Of a stretch of 64,000 bases of DNA, positions 51,982 through 61,449 are shown in pieces. Under the pieces are notes generated by a model. The model made no database searches. It was given only the letters and a program-made list of their open reading frames with translations, and was not told the DNA's origin. The number at the start of each line of letters is the position of its first letter. Position 1 is the stretch's first letter. The position numbers and the translations under genes are program-made. The stretch is taken from NCBI RefSeq assembly GCF_021049305.1, contig NZ_CP088082.1, positions 620,001-684,000 of the forward strand. The letters run 5' to 3'. Source of the DNA: Ideonella dechloratans. Lineage in GTDB: Bacteria > Pseudomonadota > Gammaproteobacteria > Burkholderiales > Burkholderiaceae_C.

Positions 51982-52501
51982 GGTCCACTCCCAGGATGCC
52001 GGCACGGCCGGCAGGTTCCGCATTCAGGCGGCTGCGCAGGGCAGCCACAAAACTGGTCAGCTTCTCTTCGTAGCCTTCGACCTCGATCTCACCGTCGGTC
52101 AATGCCAGGGTGGACCAAGGGGTCTGGTGCAGATCCTGCGCCAGGTCGGCCAGTGCCGCAACCTGGCCTGAACCGCCCAGCGTGCAGAAGATCCCCGCGT
52201 GGCGGATCTGATCCCTCTGCTGGCGGGCGAGCGTGCGTACCGGCGAGGCGGCGTGACCGGCCCACACCGGCGTGCCCAGTACCACCAGCTCATAGTCCTT
52301 CAGACAGGTGTCGGGCGGCAGGATGTCCGCATCCCGGCCCTGCAGGGCCTCCCACGCCGACCGGAGATAACCGCCGATCCCCGTGCGCGGGCGACGTTCC
52401 CGGATGCACATGAGGTCCGCGCCCAGCAGCCTGGCCAGCTTGCCAGCCACCTGCTCTGTGTAGCCGGTGCGAGAGTAGTAGCACACCAGGATGCGACTCA
52501 T
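51905..52501 (-). CDS. Flavodoxin-like protein
   Basis: A 198-residue flavodoxin-fold protein: ILVCYYSRTGYTEQVAGKLA is the FMN phosphate-binding loop (S-x-T-G), with ELVVLGTPVWAGHAASPVRT as the second loop (TPVW) and FCTLGGSG as the third. Start MSRILVCYYS (52501). Probably an electron carrier or quinone/FMN reductase in the stress cluster. The last 25 residues overlap the downstream gene and may not be structured. Confidence 0.88.
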   Translation of the reverse strand: MSRILVCYYSRTGYTEQVAGKLARLLGADLMCIRERRPRTGIGGYLRSAWEALQGRDADILPPDTCLKDYELVVLGTPVWAGHAASPVRTLARQQRDQIRHAGIFCTLGGSGQVAALADLAQDLHQTPWSTLALTDGEIEVEGYEEKLTSFVAALRSRLNAEPAGRAGILGVDHGRTQFDPACLAPQAQPPAAERCRR

Positions 52502-52732
52502 TGCGGCCTCCGCACAAGCCCAGCGAAGCCCCAGGCCAGGGCATCGCGGCGGGATCAAAGTTGCGTGGACTCAGACAACGTGGGCAGTGGGATGAGGCCT
52601 GACGTCCCCCACCCAGCCGACACGATTTCAGCATACACAATCGGGCGGCTCCGCGGTGGTGCGGCGATCCCGGTGCCAGGGAATTGCGAGGGCCTCCGTC
52701 CAGCACCCGCAAATCGCAAGGCCGCTGCCATC

Positions 52733-52746
52733 TTGTGGTAGATCAA
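52733..52746 (+). promoter_or_regulatory. FNR/ANR-type box upstream of the hibernation factor gene
   Basis: TTGTGGTAGATCAA matches the TTGAT-N4-ATCAA consensus in 12 of the fixed and spacer-aligned positions, with a strong right half. It lies about 50 bases before the GTG start at 52798. An oxygen-responsive regulator of the FNR/ANR/DNR family probably controls this cluster. Confidence 0.65.
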
Positions 52747-52797
52747 GGCCCCGCCGCCCTGCATGACTGATCGTTGGACATCCAACAGGAGTTCCCC

Positions 52798-53133
52798 GTG
52801 AAGCAACCCTTGCAACTTCGATTTGTCGGCATGGAGCCCTCTGCAGCCCTGGAGGCTGCGGTGCAGGAAAAGGTGCACAAGCTCGATCAGTTCCGTTCCG
52901 ACCTCATGTCCTGCCGGGTCACCCTGGCCGTAGACGACAAGCACAAACACCAGGGCAGGCATTTCGCCGTGCGCATCGACCTGACCTTTCCGGGCGGCGA
53001 GCTGTGTGTGGACAAGGCCCGGGGCGAAGACGCCTATGTCGCCCTGCGCGACGCCTTCGATGACATGAAGCGTCAGCTGCAGGACGCGGTGCAACGCAGC
53101 CAGGACCGCAGCACGGCAGCGCCTCACCGCTGA
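52798..53133 (+). CDS. hpf: Ribosome hibernation promoting factor, short form
   Basis: A 111-residue HPF/YfiA-type protein: LQLRFVGMEPSAALEAAVQE, then KLDQFRSDLMSCRVTLAVDD and FAVRIDLTFPGGELCVDKAR. It binds 30S subunits and promotes 100S dimers in starvation. GTG 52798 follows AGGAG by six bases, so the longer TTG-started frame from 52774 is rejected. The FNR-type box upstream suggests induction under low oxygen, typical of betaproteobacterial clusters. Confidence 0.9.
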   Translation: MKQPLQLRFVGMEPSAALEAAVQEKVHKLDQFRSDLMSCRVTLAVDDKHKHQGRHFAVRIDLTFPGGELCVDKARGEDAYVALRDAFDDMKRQLQDAVQRSQDRSTAAPHR

Positions 53134-53616
53134 TACGACCAGGGCGCCCTTGATCGCGCCCACCGACCAGGTGGGTTGCAACCCAGTCCGCGGCCCGCTC
53201 AACCATCTGTTGTGGTGCTGCGGACTCCCCGATCACCAATGTCTGATTCCGCGTCAAATCCTGGCCCGAGAGCAGAACAGGGGAGGCCGGCACCGAAGGG
53301 AACGCCTCCTCGGAGAGCACGATCCACTCCTTGCCTGCCCGTTTGACGCTGTTCATGGCCTGATGCTTCCGTGCCTCCACGGACAGAACCTGTCTGCGCG
53401 CCGCGCGACTGAGCAGGCCGATCACAGGATCGTGCGACGCAGCCGTGTGGCGCCAGGTTCGGTTGCCGGTCTCGCCCCGAGTTCCTGATTCCGCAGGCGC
53501 GCAGAGAGGCTGGGCCGATTTGCCCCCCGCGTTGCCCCGGCGCGAGCCTGGCCCGTACAGCGGACTTGCCGCCAGGCCTGGGCCCAGCGACTGCATTTCC
53601 AGGGCCTTCACAATAT
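53134..53616. other. Gene-poor stretch after hpf
   Basis: A minus-strand frame contains a protein-like part (KEWIVLSEEAFPSVPASPVL and VGESAAPQQMVERAADWVATH-like residues, from about 53371 down) but continues antisense into hpf; it may be a decayed or very small gene. Nothing else is seen. Confidence 0.35.
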
Positions 53617-53654
53617 AACTAAGATTATCGTAATAATCTTAGTTGTATTTTTTT
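53617..53654. terminator. 28-bp AT-rich palindrome followed by T7 (terminator or dif-like site)
   Basis: Arms AACTAAGATTA (53617-53627) and TAATCTTAGTT (53634-53644) are perfectly inverse around TCGTAA, giving 11+6+11 as in XerCD dif sites. TGTATTTTTTT follows, so it is also a good intrinsic terminator for plus-strand transcription. The AT-richness contrasts strongly with the surroundings. Confidence 0.6.
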
Positions 53655-54556
53655 CTGTCAAAGCGTGGCGATTCTGGGTCGGCTCAAAAAAACTCAGGCT
53701 TTTCAAGGACTTGGCGCATCCAGCGGCAGCAGCCAGGAAGCGATGCGCCCGGTTGTGCCGAACACTGCGGGAGAGCCGGGAATCGCCCGCCTTGATTCCT
53801 CAAGGCGGCGACCCACCCGAGCGCATCGAGACAGGATGCAGCGGCCCCAGGGGCGGCGCGATGCATCGCGCCGGGTGGGCACACGGCCCGACTGCAGGGC
53901 CTCATGCCACGAGACGCTCGACCCTGAACGCCCGGCATCGCGTATGGCGCCATGTCCTGCCCGGGACGCTCCGACAGCAGACGACGGCCAAGCCCGTGGC
54001 AAGCGGCAGATGTCGTCGAGCCTTGCGGAAGTGCTTTCAAGCGGCTATCGAACACCCCGACGCCAAAGGCCCGCAAGGCTGTGCTGCTGTGCGTGGCGTC
54101 ACGGCAAACAGCGGCATGCGCGGCACACCTGTCTCATGACCATTCACAGCACAGCCTTCGATGCACAACCGCCGGCACAGACCGGCCCCCGCTTCTGCGC
54201 GGTCGATCCGGCAGCAAGTCACATGGGCAGGGCGACGGATCGGCGCAAGCCCGCGCGGGACACCCGCCACAGGGAGCGTGCTGCCGGTCTTCGCCCTGGA
54301 AGACACCCGCAATCGACCCATCGACACGCAGGCTGCGATGCTCCTTTGGCGTGATGGAGGAAACGGCTGGGCCGCGAAGGCCGCGCCCTCCCCGCTCCAG
54401 CGTTCAGCCGGCGGTCATATTGCGGACGCATGCCGAGCCTTCGGCAAGCATGGGCCGCCTCCCCTGCCCTGCCCTCTCTGCATCACCAACCTTCGCACGA
54501 ACCACCGTACGGCACGATCGTTGGGCAGTCTTGATGGAGAGGACGGCATGATCGAA
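53655..54556. other. About 900 bases without a convincing gene
   Basis: Long overlapping frames exist on both strands but have shadow-like composition (Arg, Pro, Ala, Cys-rich, no start context). I see no repeats of note. It may be a degraded region or contain regulatory RNA next to the partition operon. Confidence 0.45.
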
Positions 54557-54583
54557 CAAAAAGAGAGGGGCTGTCGCCCCTCT
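54557..54583 (-). terminator. Rho-independent terminator of parAB
   Basis: On the minus strand, GAGAGGGGC and GCCCCTCTC (54575-54583 and 54562-54570) pair around GACA, followed by TTTTT (54561-54557). It lies 30 bases after the parB stop. Confidence 0.88.
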
Positions 54584-54612
54584 CGTCTGCTCATCTTGCC
54601 AACGGGCAATGA

Positions 54613-55647
54613 TCAGGTCTTCACAAACCCGTCCAGCCAGCTGAGCAAGGCCTGGTAGCGCTCCGGGGTGATCGTCGACGGCTCGAGCTTCACCGTCACG
54701 CGCCCCTTGGCATCCGACTGAACCGTGGCCGCCAACTTGCCCTGCCGCAGCAGCCGGTGCGAAGACACCTCCAATCGGTCACGCGGCACCTCCCCCTCCT
54801 CGGGCTTGCAGAGCCGCTCGAACACCTGGACTGGCGTGAGCGCCCTCCCCTCTTCCTTCAGGCGCTTGGCACGTTGGAGCACACCGTCCGGATCCTTCTG
54901 CAAGGCTTCGGCCAGGGGCTGCGCCCAACGAAACTGGATGTCCAGGGGAGACGGAAACGCTGCCACCACGGCCTCAGGAAGGCGGGCCAGCGACACGCTC
55001 TTGGACACCAGGGAGACGTCCACCTTGACGGATTCCGCCAACTTGCGCAAAGAGGGATAGAGCCCTTCATCCAGCGCCTTGCGGTACATGCAGCCCTGCT
55101 CCCACGCACTCAGGTTCTTCCGCCCACGGTTCTCCCGCTCCATGGCCTCGAAGAGTTCCTGGTCGGAAGCGTCTTCCACCAGGGCGCGCACGGGAATGCC
55201 CAGTTCGAGACAGGCCCGATGCCGCCGGTGACCAAACACGATCTCGTACTCGGCAGCAGTTGTTGAACCGTTCAACACGCGCGGCAGCGGACGCACCCGC
55301 ACGGGCTGCACATTGCCACCCGCCGATTCGATCTCCGACTTCAACTCGGCGAAGTCTGCGCTTTCGAACGAAGCGTCGTGGCGGTTGGCCCACTTCGAGG
55401 GCCGGATGGTCTGAGGATCGAGCAGACGCACCGGGCTCGCACCGTCGAAAGCTCTGAGACGCTCCTTCAGGTCCTCCGCCTCCTTGATGGCGGCGCTCTG
55501 CGTCGACATGAACTGCAGCATCGAACCCGGCGCCGTCTTCGGCCGCGCGACTTCTTGCGAAGGCTCTGCGGCTGCGCGCTGTGCGGTCACCGGAGGCAGA
55601 TTCAACGCCTGAATCAGACCTGCCTTGGCTGCCAACTTCTTGCTCAT
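54613..55647 (-). CDS. parB: ParB/RepB-type centromere-binding protein
   Basis: A 344-residue ParB. The N-terminal CTPase/nuclease-like domain has EYEIVFGHRRHRACLELGIP and MERENRGRKNLSAWEQGCMY; the middle helix-turn-helix has SLRKLAESVKVDVSLVSKSV. The C-terminus is a dimerisation region. It loads on parS and recruits ParA to segregate the replicon. Overlaps parA by ATGA. A parS-like palindrome lies inside the gene, encoding VLNGSTT. Confidence 0.93.
   Translation of the reverse strand: MSKKLAAKAGLIQALNLPPVTAQRAAAEPSQEVARPKTAPGSMLQFMSTQSAAIKEAEDLKERLRAFDGASPVRLLDPQTIRPSKWANRHDASFESADFAELKSEIESAGGNVQPVRVRPLPRVLNGSTTAAEYEIVFGHRRHRACLELGIPVRALVEDASDQELFEAMERENRGRKNLSAWEQGCMYRKALDEGLYPSLRKLAESVKVDVSLVSKSVSLARLPEAVVAAFPSPLDIQFRWAQPLAEALQKDPDGVLQRAKRLKEEGRALTPVQVFERLCKPEEGEVPRDRLEVSSHRLLRQGKLAATVQSDAKGRVTVKLEPSTITPERYQALLSWLDGFVKT
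55261..55277. promoter_or_regulatory. parS-like site 1 (inside parB)
   Basis: TGTTGAACCGTTCAACA, a perfect 17-bp palindrome about the central C. Identical copies are at 55674-55690 and 57006-57022. In the parB frame it encodes LNGST. Confidence 0.85.
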
Positions 55648-56894
55648 CGCTTAGCCCCCTGCTTGCTCGCCCCTGTTGAACCGTTCAACACCCCTGCCCT
55701 GCCCTGCCCCGCGGCGGCCGCCTGCTTCGCCCAGACGGACCGGATGGAACCGTCGATGTGCCCGACGAAGGAGTCGTAGGCATCACGCGCCCGCTTGAAC
55801 GTGCGCGCGGAGCCGTCGTACTTCGCCACGTCGTAGACAGTGCCGAACTCCGCGGCCGTCACGCCGGTCACCGCCGTCTTCGGGATCTCGACGGGCAGGA
55901 CTTTCTCCGCATAGGTCTGACCGATCCACTGCCGCACGATGTTGCTCGCGGCATCGGTTGAATCCACTCTCGCCAGCAGGATGTGGATGAAATCGAATTC
56001 CTTGGTCAGGCCCCGGTTGGTGAGCAACTCGGCCGTCAGGTCGGAGAACAGGCTCCAGAACTGGGAGGCAGAGGCAAAGTCCAGGGCGTTGGGCGGCAGC
56101 GGCATGATGATGCCGTTGGACGCCATGAAGGCATTGATGGTGGTGTAGGACAGTGCCGGAGGCGTGTCGATGATGATCACGTCGTACTCGTCGCGCACAT
56201 CATCGATGCCCAGATCCAGGACACGCCAGAACTCGAAGCCGGGTTCTTGGGTCTGCCGCGCAGGCAACGCGAACTCCGCACCGAACAGCACCGGGGCCGC
56301 TGCGACCAGGTCAATGCCGGTCCAGTAAGTCGGCCGAATGGCGTAGCGGATGGACGTCTCGGTGCCCATGGCCAGCGGCAGGATGGTGTCGCCCTCTTCC
56401 ACCTCGGTATCCGGCAGGATGCCGAACAGCGTGGTGAGCGACCCCTGGGGATCGGTGTCGATGACCAAGACCCGGTGCCCCAGCAGCGACAGACCCTGCG
56501 CCAGGGTCACGGCCGTTGTGGTTTTGCTGACGCCGCCCTTGAAGTTGCCGATGCTGATGGTGACGGCCTCTGCGCCCGCCGGACGCAGCCACTCCTTGCG
56601 GTACTCGCGAATCCAGGCCCTCGCCTCTTCAAGGCTGAACTCCCGCCGGCTGCCCGACTCATTGAGCTTGCCGGCAGGCAAATCACTCTTGCTCAATCGA
56701 TGACTCAACGACCCCTTCTCGATACCACACAGGGCGGCCAGCTGGCTGAGGTTGAAGATCGGTGGCAGCTTGCGCGCGGTCGGTGCCAGCATGGCCGTGC
56801 GGATTTGCGCCATCATGGCGACTGCGCGTTCGGCCTGGTCGGCAATGTCGGCCAGCGAAATGGGTGCTGGCGATTTGAAGGCGATGCGGTCCAA
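55644..56894 (-). CDS. parA: ParA partition ATPase with N-terminal DNA-binding domain
   Basis: A 416-residue ParA of the large type. An N-terminal winged helix-type domain (FNLSQLAALCGIEKGSLSHR) precedes the deviant Walker A (GNFKGGVSKTTTAVTLAQGL), Walker A' (VIDTDPQGSL) and Walker B-like DVIIIDTPPAL. The N-terminal domain probably autoregulates its own operator. TTG 56894 follows AAGGAGA; the longer TTG frame from 56915 lacks a site. The C-terminal tail contains a parS copy (GVLNGSTG). Confidence 0.92.
   Translation of the reverse strand: MDRIAFKSPAPISLADIADQAERAVAMMAQIRTAMLAPTARKLPPIFNLSQLAALCGIEKGSLSHRLSKSDLPAGKLNESGSRREFSLEEARAWIREYRKEWLRPAGAEAVTISIGNFKGGVSKTTTAVTLAQGLSLLGHRVLVIDTDPQGSLTTLFGILPDTEVEEGDTILPLAMGTETSIRYAIRPTYWTGIDLVAAAPVLFGAEFALPARQTQEPGFEFWRVLDLGIDDVRDEYDVIIIDTPPALSYTTINAFMASNGIIMPLPPNALDFASASQFWSLFSDLTAELLTNRGLTKEFDFIHILLARVDSTDAASNIVRQWIGQTYAEKVLPVEIPKTAVTGVTAAEFGTVYDVAKYDGSARTFKRARDAYDSFVGHIDGSIRSVWAKQAAAAGQGRAGVLNGSTGASKQGAKR
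55674..55690. promoter_or_regulatory. parS-like site 2 (in the 3' end of parA)
   Basis: Second perfect copy of TGTTGAACCGTTCAACA; encodes VLNGST near the ParA C-terminus. Confidence 0.85.
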
Positions 56895-57005
56895 TGGAAC
56901 TCTCCTTGTCGACAAGGTGCGATGCCCTTGACAACGATATGCGTATGGAACCGTATTCTGTCAAGGAACGCTCTCCGTGGAAAGGGAAGATGTTCGTCAA
57001 GGACG

Positions 57006-57022
57006 TGTTGAACCGTTCAACA
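57006..57022. promoter_or_regulatory. parS-like site 3 (upstream of parA)
   Basis: Third perfect copy of TGTTGAACCGTTCAACA, about 110 bases before the parA start. Its position also suits autoregulation by ParA/ParB. Confidence 0.85.
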
Positions 57023-57757
57023 CCCCTTCTTTTGAACAGAGCCCTGGCGGTTGTTAACCGCGCAGGGGACTTTCTTGCCCTGAAAGAGCCCCCTGCCTTT
57101 GGATAGCTCTAATTCCTTCAAACCCTTTAATACCTTTAGCCGCCACTTTCTCTCGATGTGACAAGTACTTAGGTACTTCCTGGTGAGTGGATTCGGGAGC
57201 CACCGGAGAGTGTTCGGGAACTGGCGTGCAGGGATGCGGGACATTCCGGCGATTCCTCGGGAAGGAGGGTGAGGGGACACGGGGAATGTCCCCTGTCCGC
57301 ACCTCTCCTCGGGTGTTCGCCGAACCATCGGGCCCCTGTGAGAGGCCTTGAGGGATCCAGCACCCTCTCAGGTGAGAAAAAACGGGAAACGAGCGTACCT
57401 CCGGCCTGCGACTGGGCCCAGCGATGCCGGCCACAGCGGCCGGCCGGCCGCCCGAATGACAACGAAGGCCGCGCCCTGATCGTGTCGCTGCATCGCCGCC
57501 CCCGAAAATCCTCCGCGCTTTCGCTCGGCCCGGGCAGGAATGCAGTCTCGGCGGAGAGTTTTCAGGATCGGGAACCACATTGCCACCCTCCCCTGGCGCG
57601 CATGGTCGGGTCATCTCCTGAAAATTCTCCGGGTGAGCTTCTTCGGGAATTCGCATGCGGGCCTCCCCTCACCTGTCTCCGAGGCGGAAGACTCGATCGC
57701 AGGCCTCCGGGAAACACACGTGAAGATCGCGAATCACATCTGAGGTAGAGTGTGGCC
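57023..57757. other. Probable replication origin (oriV) between parA and rep
   Basis: A 735-base gene-free region between divergent partition and initiator genes. It has a low-GC stretch at 57095-57180 including AAGTAC-TTAG-GTACTT (57162-57178), an inverted pair GGGACATTCC / GGAATGTCCC (about 57238-57292) and iteron-like repeats at 57502, 57552 and 57618. No consensus DnaA box is certain. The layout fits an iteron-type origin controlled by the downstream Rep_3 initiator. Confidence 0.7.
57502..57631. repeat. Three iteron-like 14-bp repeats
   Basis: CCGAAAATCCTCCG (57502-57515), an inverted copy CGGAGAGTTTTCAG (57552-57565) and CTGAAAATTCTCCG (57618-57631) share the core C(C/T)GAAAA(T/C)(C/T)CTCCG. 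Rep_3 initiators bind such repeats. Confidence 0.65.
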
Positions 57758-59197
57758 ATGCCGAGTTTGGAGCCCGACGCCCCCGCCCTTTCGGCCCCGG
57801 ATGCGGGGTCGGCCCCCGCCTCCACGCGCGCACTGCGGGCGTCGGCTGCGGGTGCGGTTCGCTCCCCTGCCCCGCTGAAGAAGCCGGTCAACACCCTGGC
57901 CATCGTGCCCAAGTCGGCCCGCATCACCTCGCTGGGGCGCAAGGCCTACAACGTGCTGCTGTACGAAGCACAGGATCAGGGGCTGGACAAGGATGTCTTC
58001 CGGGTCCCGCTGGACCGCGTGGTCCGAGGTGTGGACTTCGATTCCAACGACCATGCACTGATCAAGAAGCACCTGAGGGCCATGGTCTCGACCACGGTGG
58101 AATGGCAGTCGCCCACCACCGGTGAAGGTGCTGCGTGGAACGTGTCCGGCCTGCTGGCCCACGCGCGCCTGACCAAGGAACGTGGCCAGGTCTGGGTGGA
58201 ATGGTCCTACGCGGTCAATCTCAAGCAGGAACTGCTGGAGCCCACCGTCTTCGCGCGCCTGAAGCTGGAGATCATCAGCCAGCTGCGCTCGCACGCCGGC
58301 ATCGCGCTCTACGAGATCTGCACCCGCTACAAGGACATCGGGCGCACCTCCCGCCAGCCCTGGCGCTGGTGGCATCCGGTGCTCAGCGGTCAGCCCCCTT
58401 CTGAGCGCACCGCCAAGCTCGAATACCGCATTTTCAAGCGCGACACGCTCAAGCCGGCCATGGCCGAGGTCAGCGCGGTCACGGACCTGGAGGTGGAACT
58501 GCAGGAACACAAGGAAGGGCGCTTCATCAGCGAGATCCAGTTCCTGATCCGGCCGAAGTCGCAGACGCCGCTGGCCCTGAAGGCGCCGCCCGAGCCCATC
58601 GACCTCAGCCTGGTGGCGCGGGCGCGTGATTTGGGGGTGGACGAGGACAAGGCCGAGGACCTGCTGCAGGAATACGGAGGGCAAGCCATGGCCGCCGCGC
58701 TGGAGATCCTGGCGCAGCGCGCGGCCTCCTCCTTCCCTCAGCCGCTGAAAGACCCCTACCGCTATCTGCGTGCGCTGATGCCCGGCCAGGTGCCGCCACC
58801 GCGCGAAGCCGACAGCGGCGAAGGTGGTGTGCTGGCCGGCCCTGCCGCAGGGACCGATGCACGCGGTGCGGACAGCAGCCGGGAAGCCCAGGCCAAGCGG
58901 CAGACCCGCTGGACCGAGGAATGGATCCGACGCCGCCGGGAACAGGTGGTCGAGCAGATCGCCGCCATGTCGCCGGAAGGGCAGGCCGCTCTGTCGGCCG
59001 ATCTGCTGGCCGACATGGAGCGCCGCCAAGTGCACCCGTCCATCCGCAAGCGGCTGCAGACCAGCGGCTGGCAGCACCCGATGGTGCTGCCCGAGATGGT
59101 GCGCTACTACGCGGTGGGCAGCCTGGGCGAACAGTGGGACAAGCCCACGCCCCAGCAGTTGCTGCAGATCGCGGCGGAACTGGGCGACGCGGGCTGA
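57758..59197 (+). CDS. Rep_3-family replication initiator
   Basis: A 479-residue initiator with two winged-helix units. LGRKAYNVLLYEAQDQGLDK, FRVPLDRVVRGVDFDSNDHA and MVSTTVEWQSPTTGEGA match the initiators of Burkholderiales secondary chromosomes and megaplasmids. The second unit includes LRSHAGIALYEICTRYKDIG. The C-terminal 200 residues are less conserved. ATG 57758 is preferred over GTG 57752 on spacing to GAGGTAG. It should open the iteron-bearing origin upstream. Confidence 0.92.
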   Translation: MPSLEPDAPALSAPDAGSAPASTRALRASAAGAVRSPAPLKKPVNTLAIVPKSARITSLGRKAYNVLLYEAQDQGLDKDVFRVPLDRVVRGVDFDSNDHALIKKHLRAMVSTTVEWQSPTTGEGAAWNVSGLLAHARLTKERGQVWVEWSYAVNLKQELLEPTVFARLKLEIISQLRSHAGIALYEICTRYKDIGRTSRQPWRWWHPVLSGQPPSERTAKLEYRIFKRDTLKPAMAEVSAVTDLEVELQEHKEGRFISEIQFLIRPKSQTPLALKAPPEPIDLSLVARARDLGVDEDKAEDLLQEYGGQAMAAALEILAQRAASSFPQPLKDPYRYLRALMPGQVPPPREADSGEGGVLAGPAAGTDARGADSSREAQAKRQTRWTEEWIRRRREQVVEQIAAMSPEGQAALSADLLADMERRQVHPSIRKRLQTSGWQHPMVLPEMVRYYAVGSLGEQWDKPTPQQLLQIAAELGDAG

Positions 59198-59203
59198 GCC
59201 GGC

Positions 59204-60082
59204 TCAGCCCGCCAGCGACAGCACCCGGGCCCGCAGCCAGTCGTTGGCCGGGTCGCCTTCGTTGTGGGCGTGCCAGTACACGTGCAACTGCACGGCCGGC
59301 AGCTCGAAGGGCAGGGGCCAGCGCTGCAGACCCGGCGGAGCGACGGCATCGGCCAGCCGGGCTGGCACCGTCAGCAGCAGATCCGAACCGCTGAGCACGC
59401 GGAACGCGCTGGTGTAGTTCTGGCAGCGCACGGCTACCTCGCGCTGCAAGCCCATCTGGGCCAGAGTGGCATCCTCCATCACCACGCCGGTGGCGCGGGA
59501 GGACACGGCCACGTGGCGCGCGGCCAGATAGTCGGGCAGGGCAGGGGGGCCGCCCAGCGGATGCCCCGCGCGGGCGAGCAGGCAGAAGGCGTCGCTCAGC
59601 AAGTGCCCGTGCCGCACCGGCTCCACCATCGGCTGGGCCACGTCGATGGCCAGATCGAGCTGACCGGCCGCCAGCTGACGTCCCAGGCCAGCGCGATCGA
59701 AGTGTGCGCTCACAATGGAGCAAAGCGGCGCCAAGGCGGATACGGCATGGTGCAGCGCCGGCAACAGCATCAGCTCGACCGCATCGGGCATGCCGATGCG
59801 AAAGCGCTGCCGAGACTGGGACGGCTCGAAATGTCCCCAGCGCTGGAGCATCTGGCGCAGCTGGGCCAGCTGGGTGATGAGTGCCGGCGCCTGACGCAGG
59901 CAGGCCGGCGTGGGGCGCATCAGCTTGCCGTCCCGCACGAACAGCGGATCACCCAATTGCTCGCGCAGGCGGCGCAAGGCGTGACTCACCGCGGAAGGTG
60001 TCAGGGCCAGGGCCTCGGCCGATCGGGTCAGATGCTGTTCGCGGTAGACCATCTCGAACACCCGCAGCAGGTTCAGATCCAT
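59204..60082 (-). CDS. LysR-family transcriptional regulator
   Basis: About 292 residues. The N-terminal winged helix (LLRVFEMVYREQHLTRSAEA, LALTPSAVSHALRRLREQLG) is followed by the periplasmic-binding-protein-like effector domain. MDLNLLRVF is the usual LysR start; an ATG ten codons upstream (60112) is possible. Ends six bases after rep, convergent with it. Divergent from the acyl-CoA dehydrogenase operon, which it probably regulates. Confidence 0.93.
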   Translation of the reverse strand: MDLNLLRVFEMVYREQHLTRSAEALALTPSAVSHALRRLREQLGDPLFVRDGKLMRPTPACLRQAPALITQLAQLRQMLQRWGHFEPSQSRQRFRIGMPDAVELMLLPALHHAVSALAPLCSIVSAHFDRAGLGRQLAAGQLDLAIDVAQPMVEPVRHGHLLSDAFCLLARAGHPLGGPPALPDYLAARHVAVSSRATGVVMEDATLAQMGLQREVAVRCQNYTSAFRVLSGSDLLLTVPARLADAVAPPGLQRWPLPFELPAVQLHVYWHAHNEGDPANDWLRARVLSLAG

Positions 60083-60211
60083 GGACTCGCGAGGACGATG
60101 AACATCTTTCATGTCGGATGCTTAAAACAAATCACTTCATTCACAGTATCGGGCCCTTCTACCATCGTCCCCCACAGGGCCACAGGCCCGACGAACCATG
60201 AGGAGACAGCG

Positions 60212-61449
60212 ATGGACTTTGCGCCCAGCCCCCGGGGCCGAGAGATGCTCGAGCGCCTGCAGGCCTTCATGGCCGAGCATGTGCTGCCGGCCGAGGCCGC
60301 CTACCGCGAGGCCAACCACCGCCTGAACGGCGGCAGCGACTGGACCCGCTGGCAGACCGTGCCCCTGGTCGACGACCTGAAAGAGAAGGCACGTGCCGCC
60401 GGGCTCTGGAACCTCTTCCTGCCCGATCCGCAACTGGGCGCCGGGCTCAAGACGGTCGAGTACGCCCCGCTGGCCGAGGCCATGGGCCGCTGCGAGTTTG
60501 CCGCCGAGGTCTTCAACTGCAACGCCCCCGACACCGGCAACATGGAGGTGCTGTACCACTACGGCAGCCCGGACCAGAAAGCCCGCTGGCTGGCGCCGCT
60601 GCTGCGCGGCGAGATCCGCTCGGTGTTCTGCATGACCGAGCCGGGGGTGGCCTCGTCGGACGCCACCAACATGCAGGCCACGGTGCGGGAGGAGGGCGAT
60701 GCCCTGGTGCTCAATGGCCGCAAATGGTGGTCCACCGGCCTGGGTCATCCGCGCGCCCAGGTGGCCATCTTCATGGGCCTGTCCGACGAACAGGCGCCCG
60801 ACGCCCACCACCGCCACAGCATGGTGCTGGTGCCCCTGGACACGCCGGGGGTGAAGATCCTGCGCATGCTGCCGGCCGCGGGGCAATACGACCCCCCGTA
60901 CGGCCACGGCGAAGTGCAGTTCGACGACGTGCGCGTGCCCAAGGCGAACCTGATCCTCGGCCACGGCCGGGGCTTCGAGATCGCTCAGGGACGTCTGGGC
61001 CCGGGGCGCATCCACCACTGCATGCGCGCCATCGGCGCGGCCGAGTACGCGCTGGAGCTGATGGTGGCGCGCGGCCTGTCGCGCACCGCCTTCGGCAAGC
61101 CCCTGCTGAAGCTGGGCGGCAACCTGGAGAAACTGGCCCATGCGCGCATGGCCATCGACCAGGCCCGGCTGCTCACGCTGTACGCGGCCTGGAAGATCGA
61201 CACCGCGGGCGTGCGCCACGCCATGACCGAGATCTCGGCCATCAAGGTGGTGGCGCCCAATGTGCTGCAGTCGGTGGTGGACCAGGCCATCCAGATCCAC
61301 GGCGGCTGCGGCCTGTCCGACGATGTGCCCCTGTCCGGTCTTCACCTGATGGCCCGGGCCCTGCGCCTGGCCGATGGACCCGACGAGGTGCATTGCGCGA
61401 TGGTCGCGCGTCAGGAGCTGCGGCGCTTCCAGCATCGGCAGGAGGCCGC

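Noticed and set aside
52774..52797. Longer TTG start for the hibernation factor
   Set aside because: AGGAG lies six bases before GTG 52798, and family sequence begins there.
53665..54354. Long plus-strand frame in the gene-poor stretch before parB
   Set aside because: No start context, no motif, shadow-like composition; overlapped by equally long frames in other phases.
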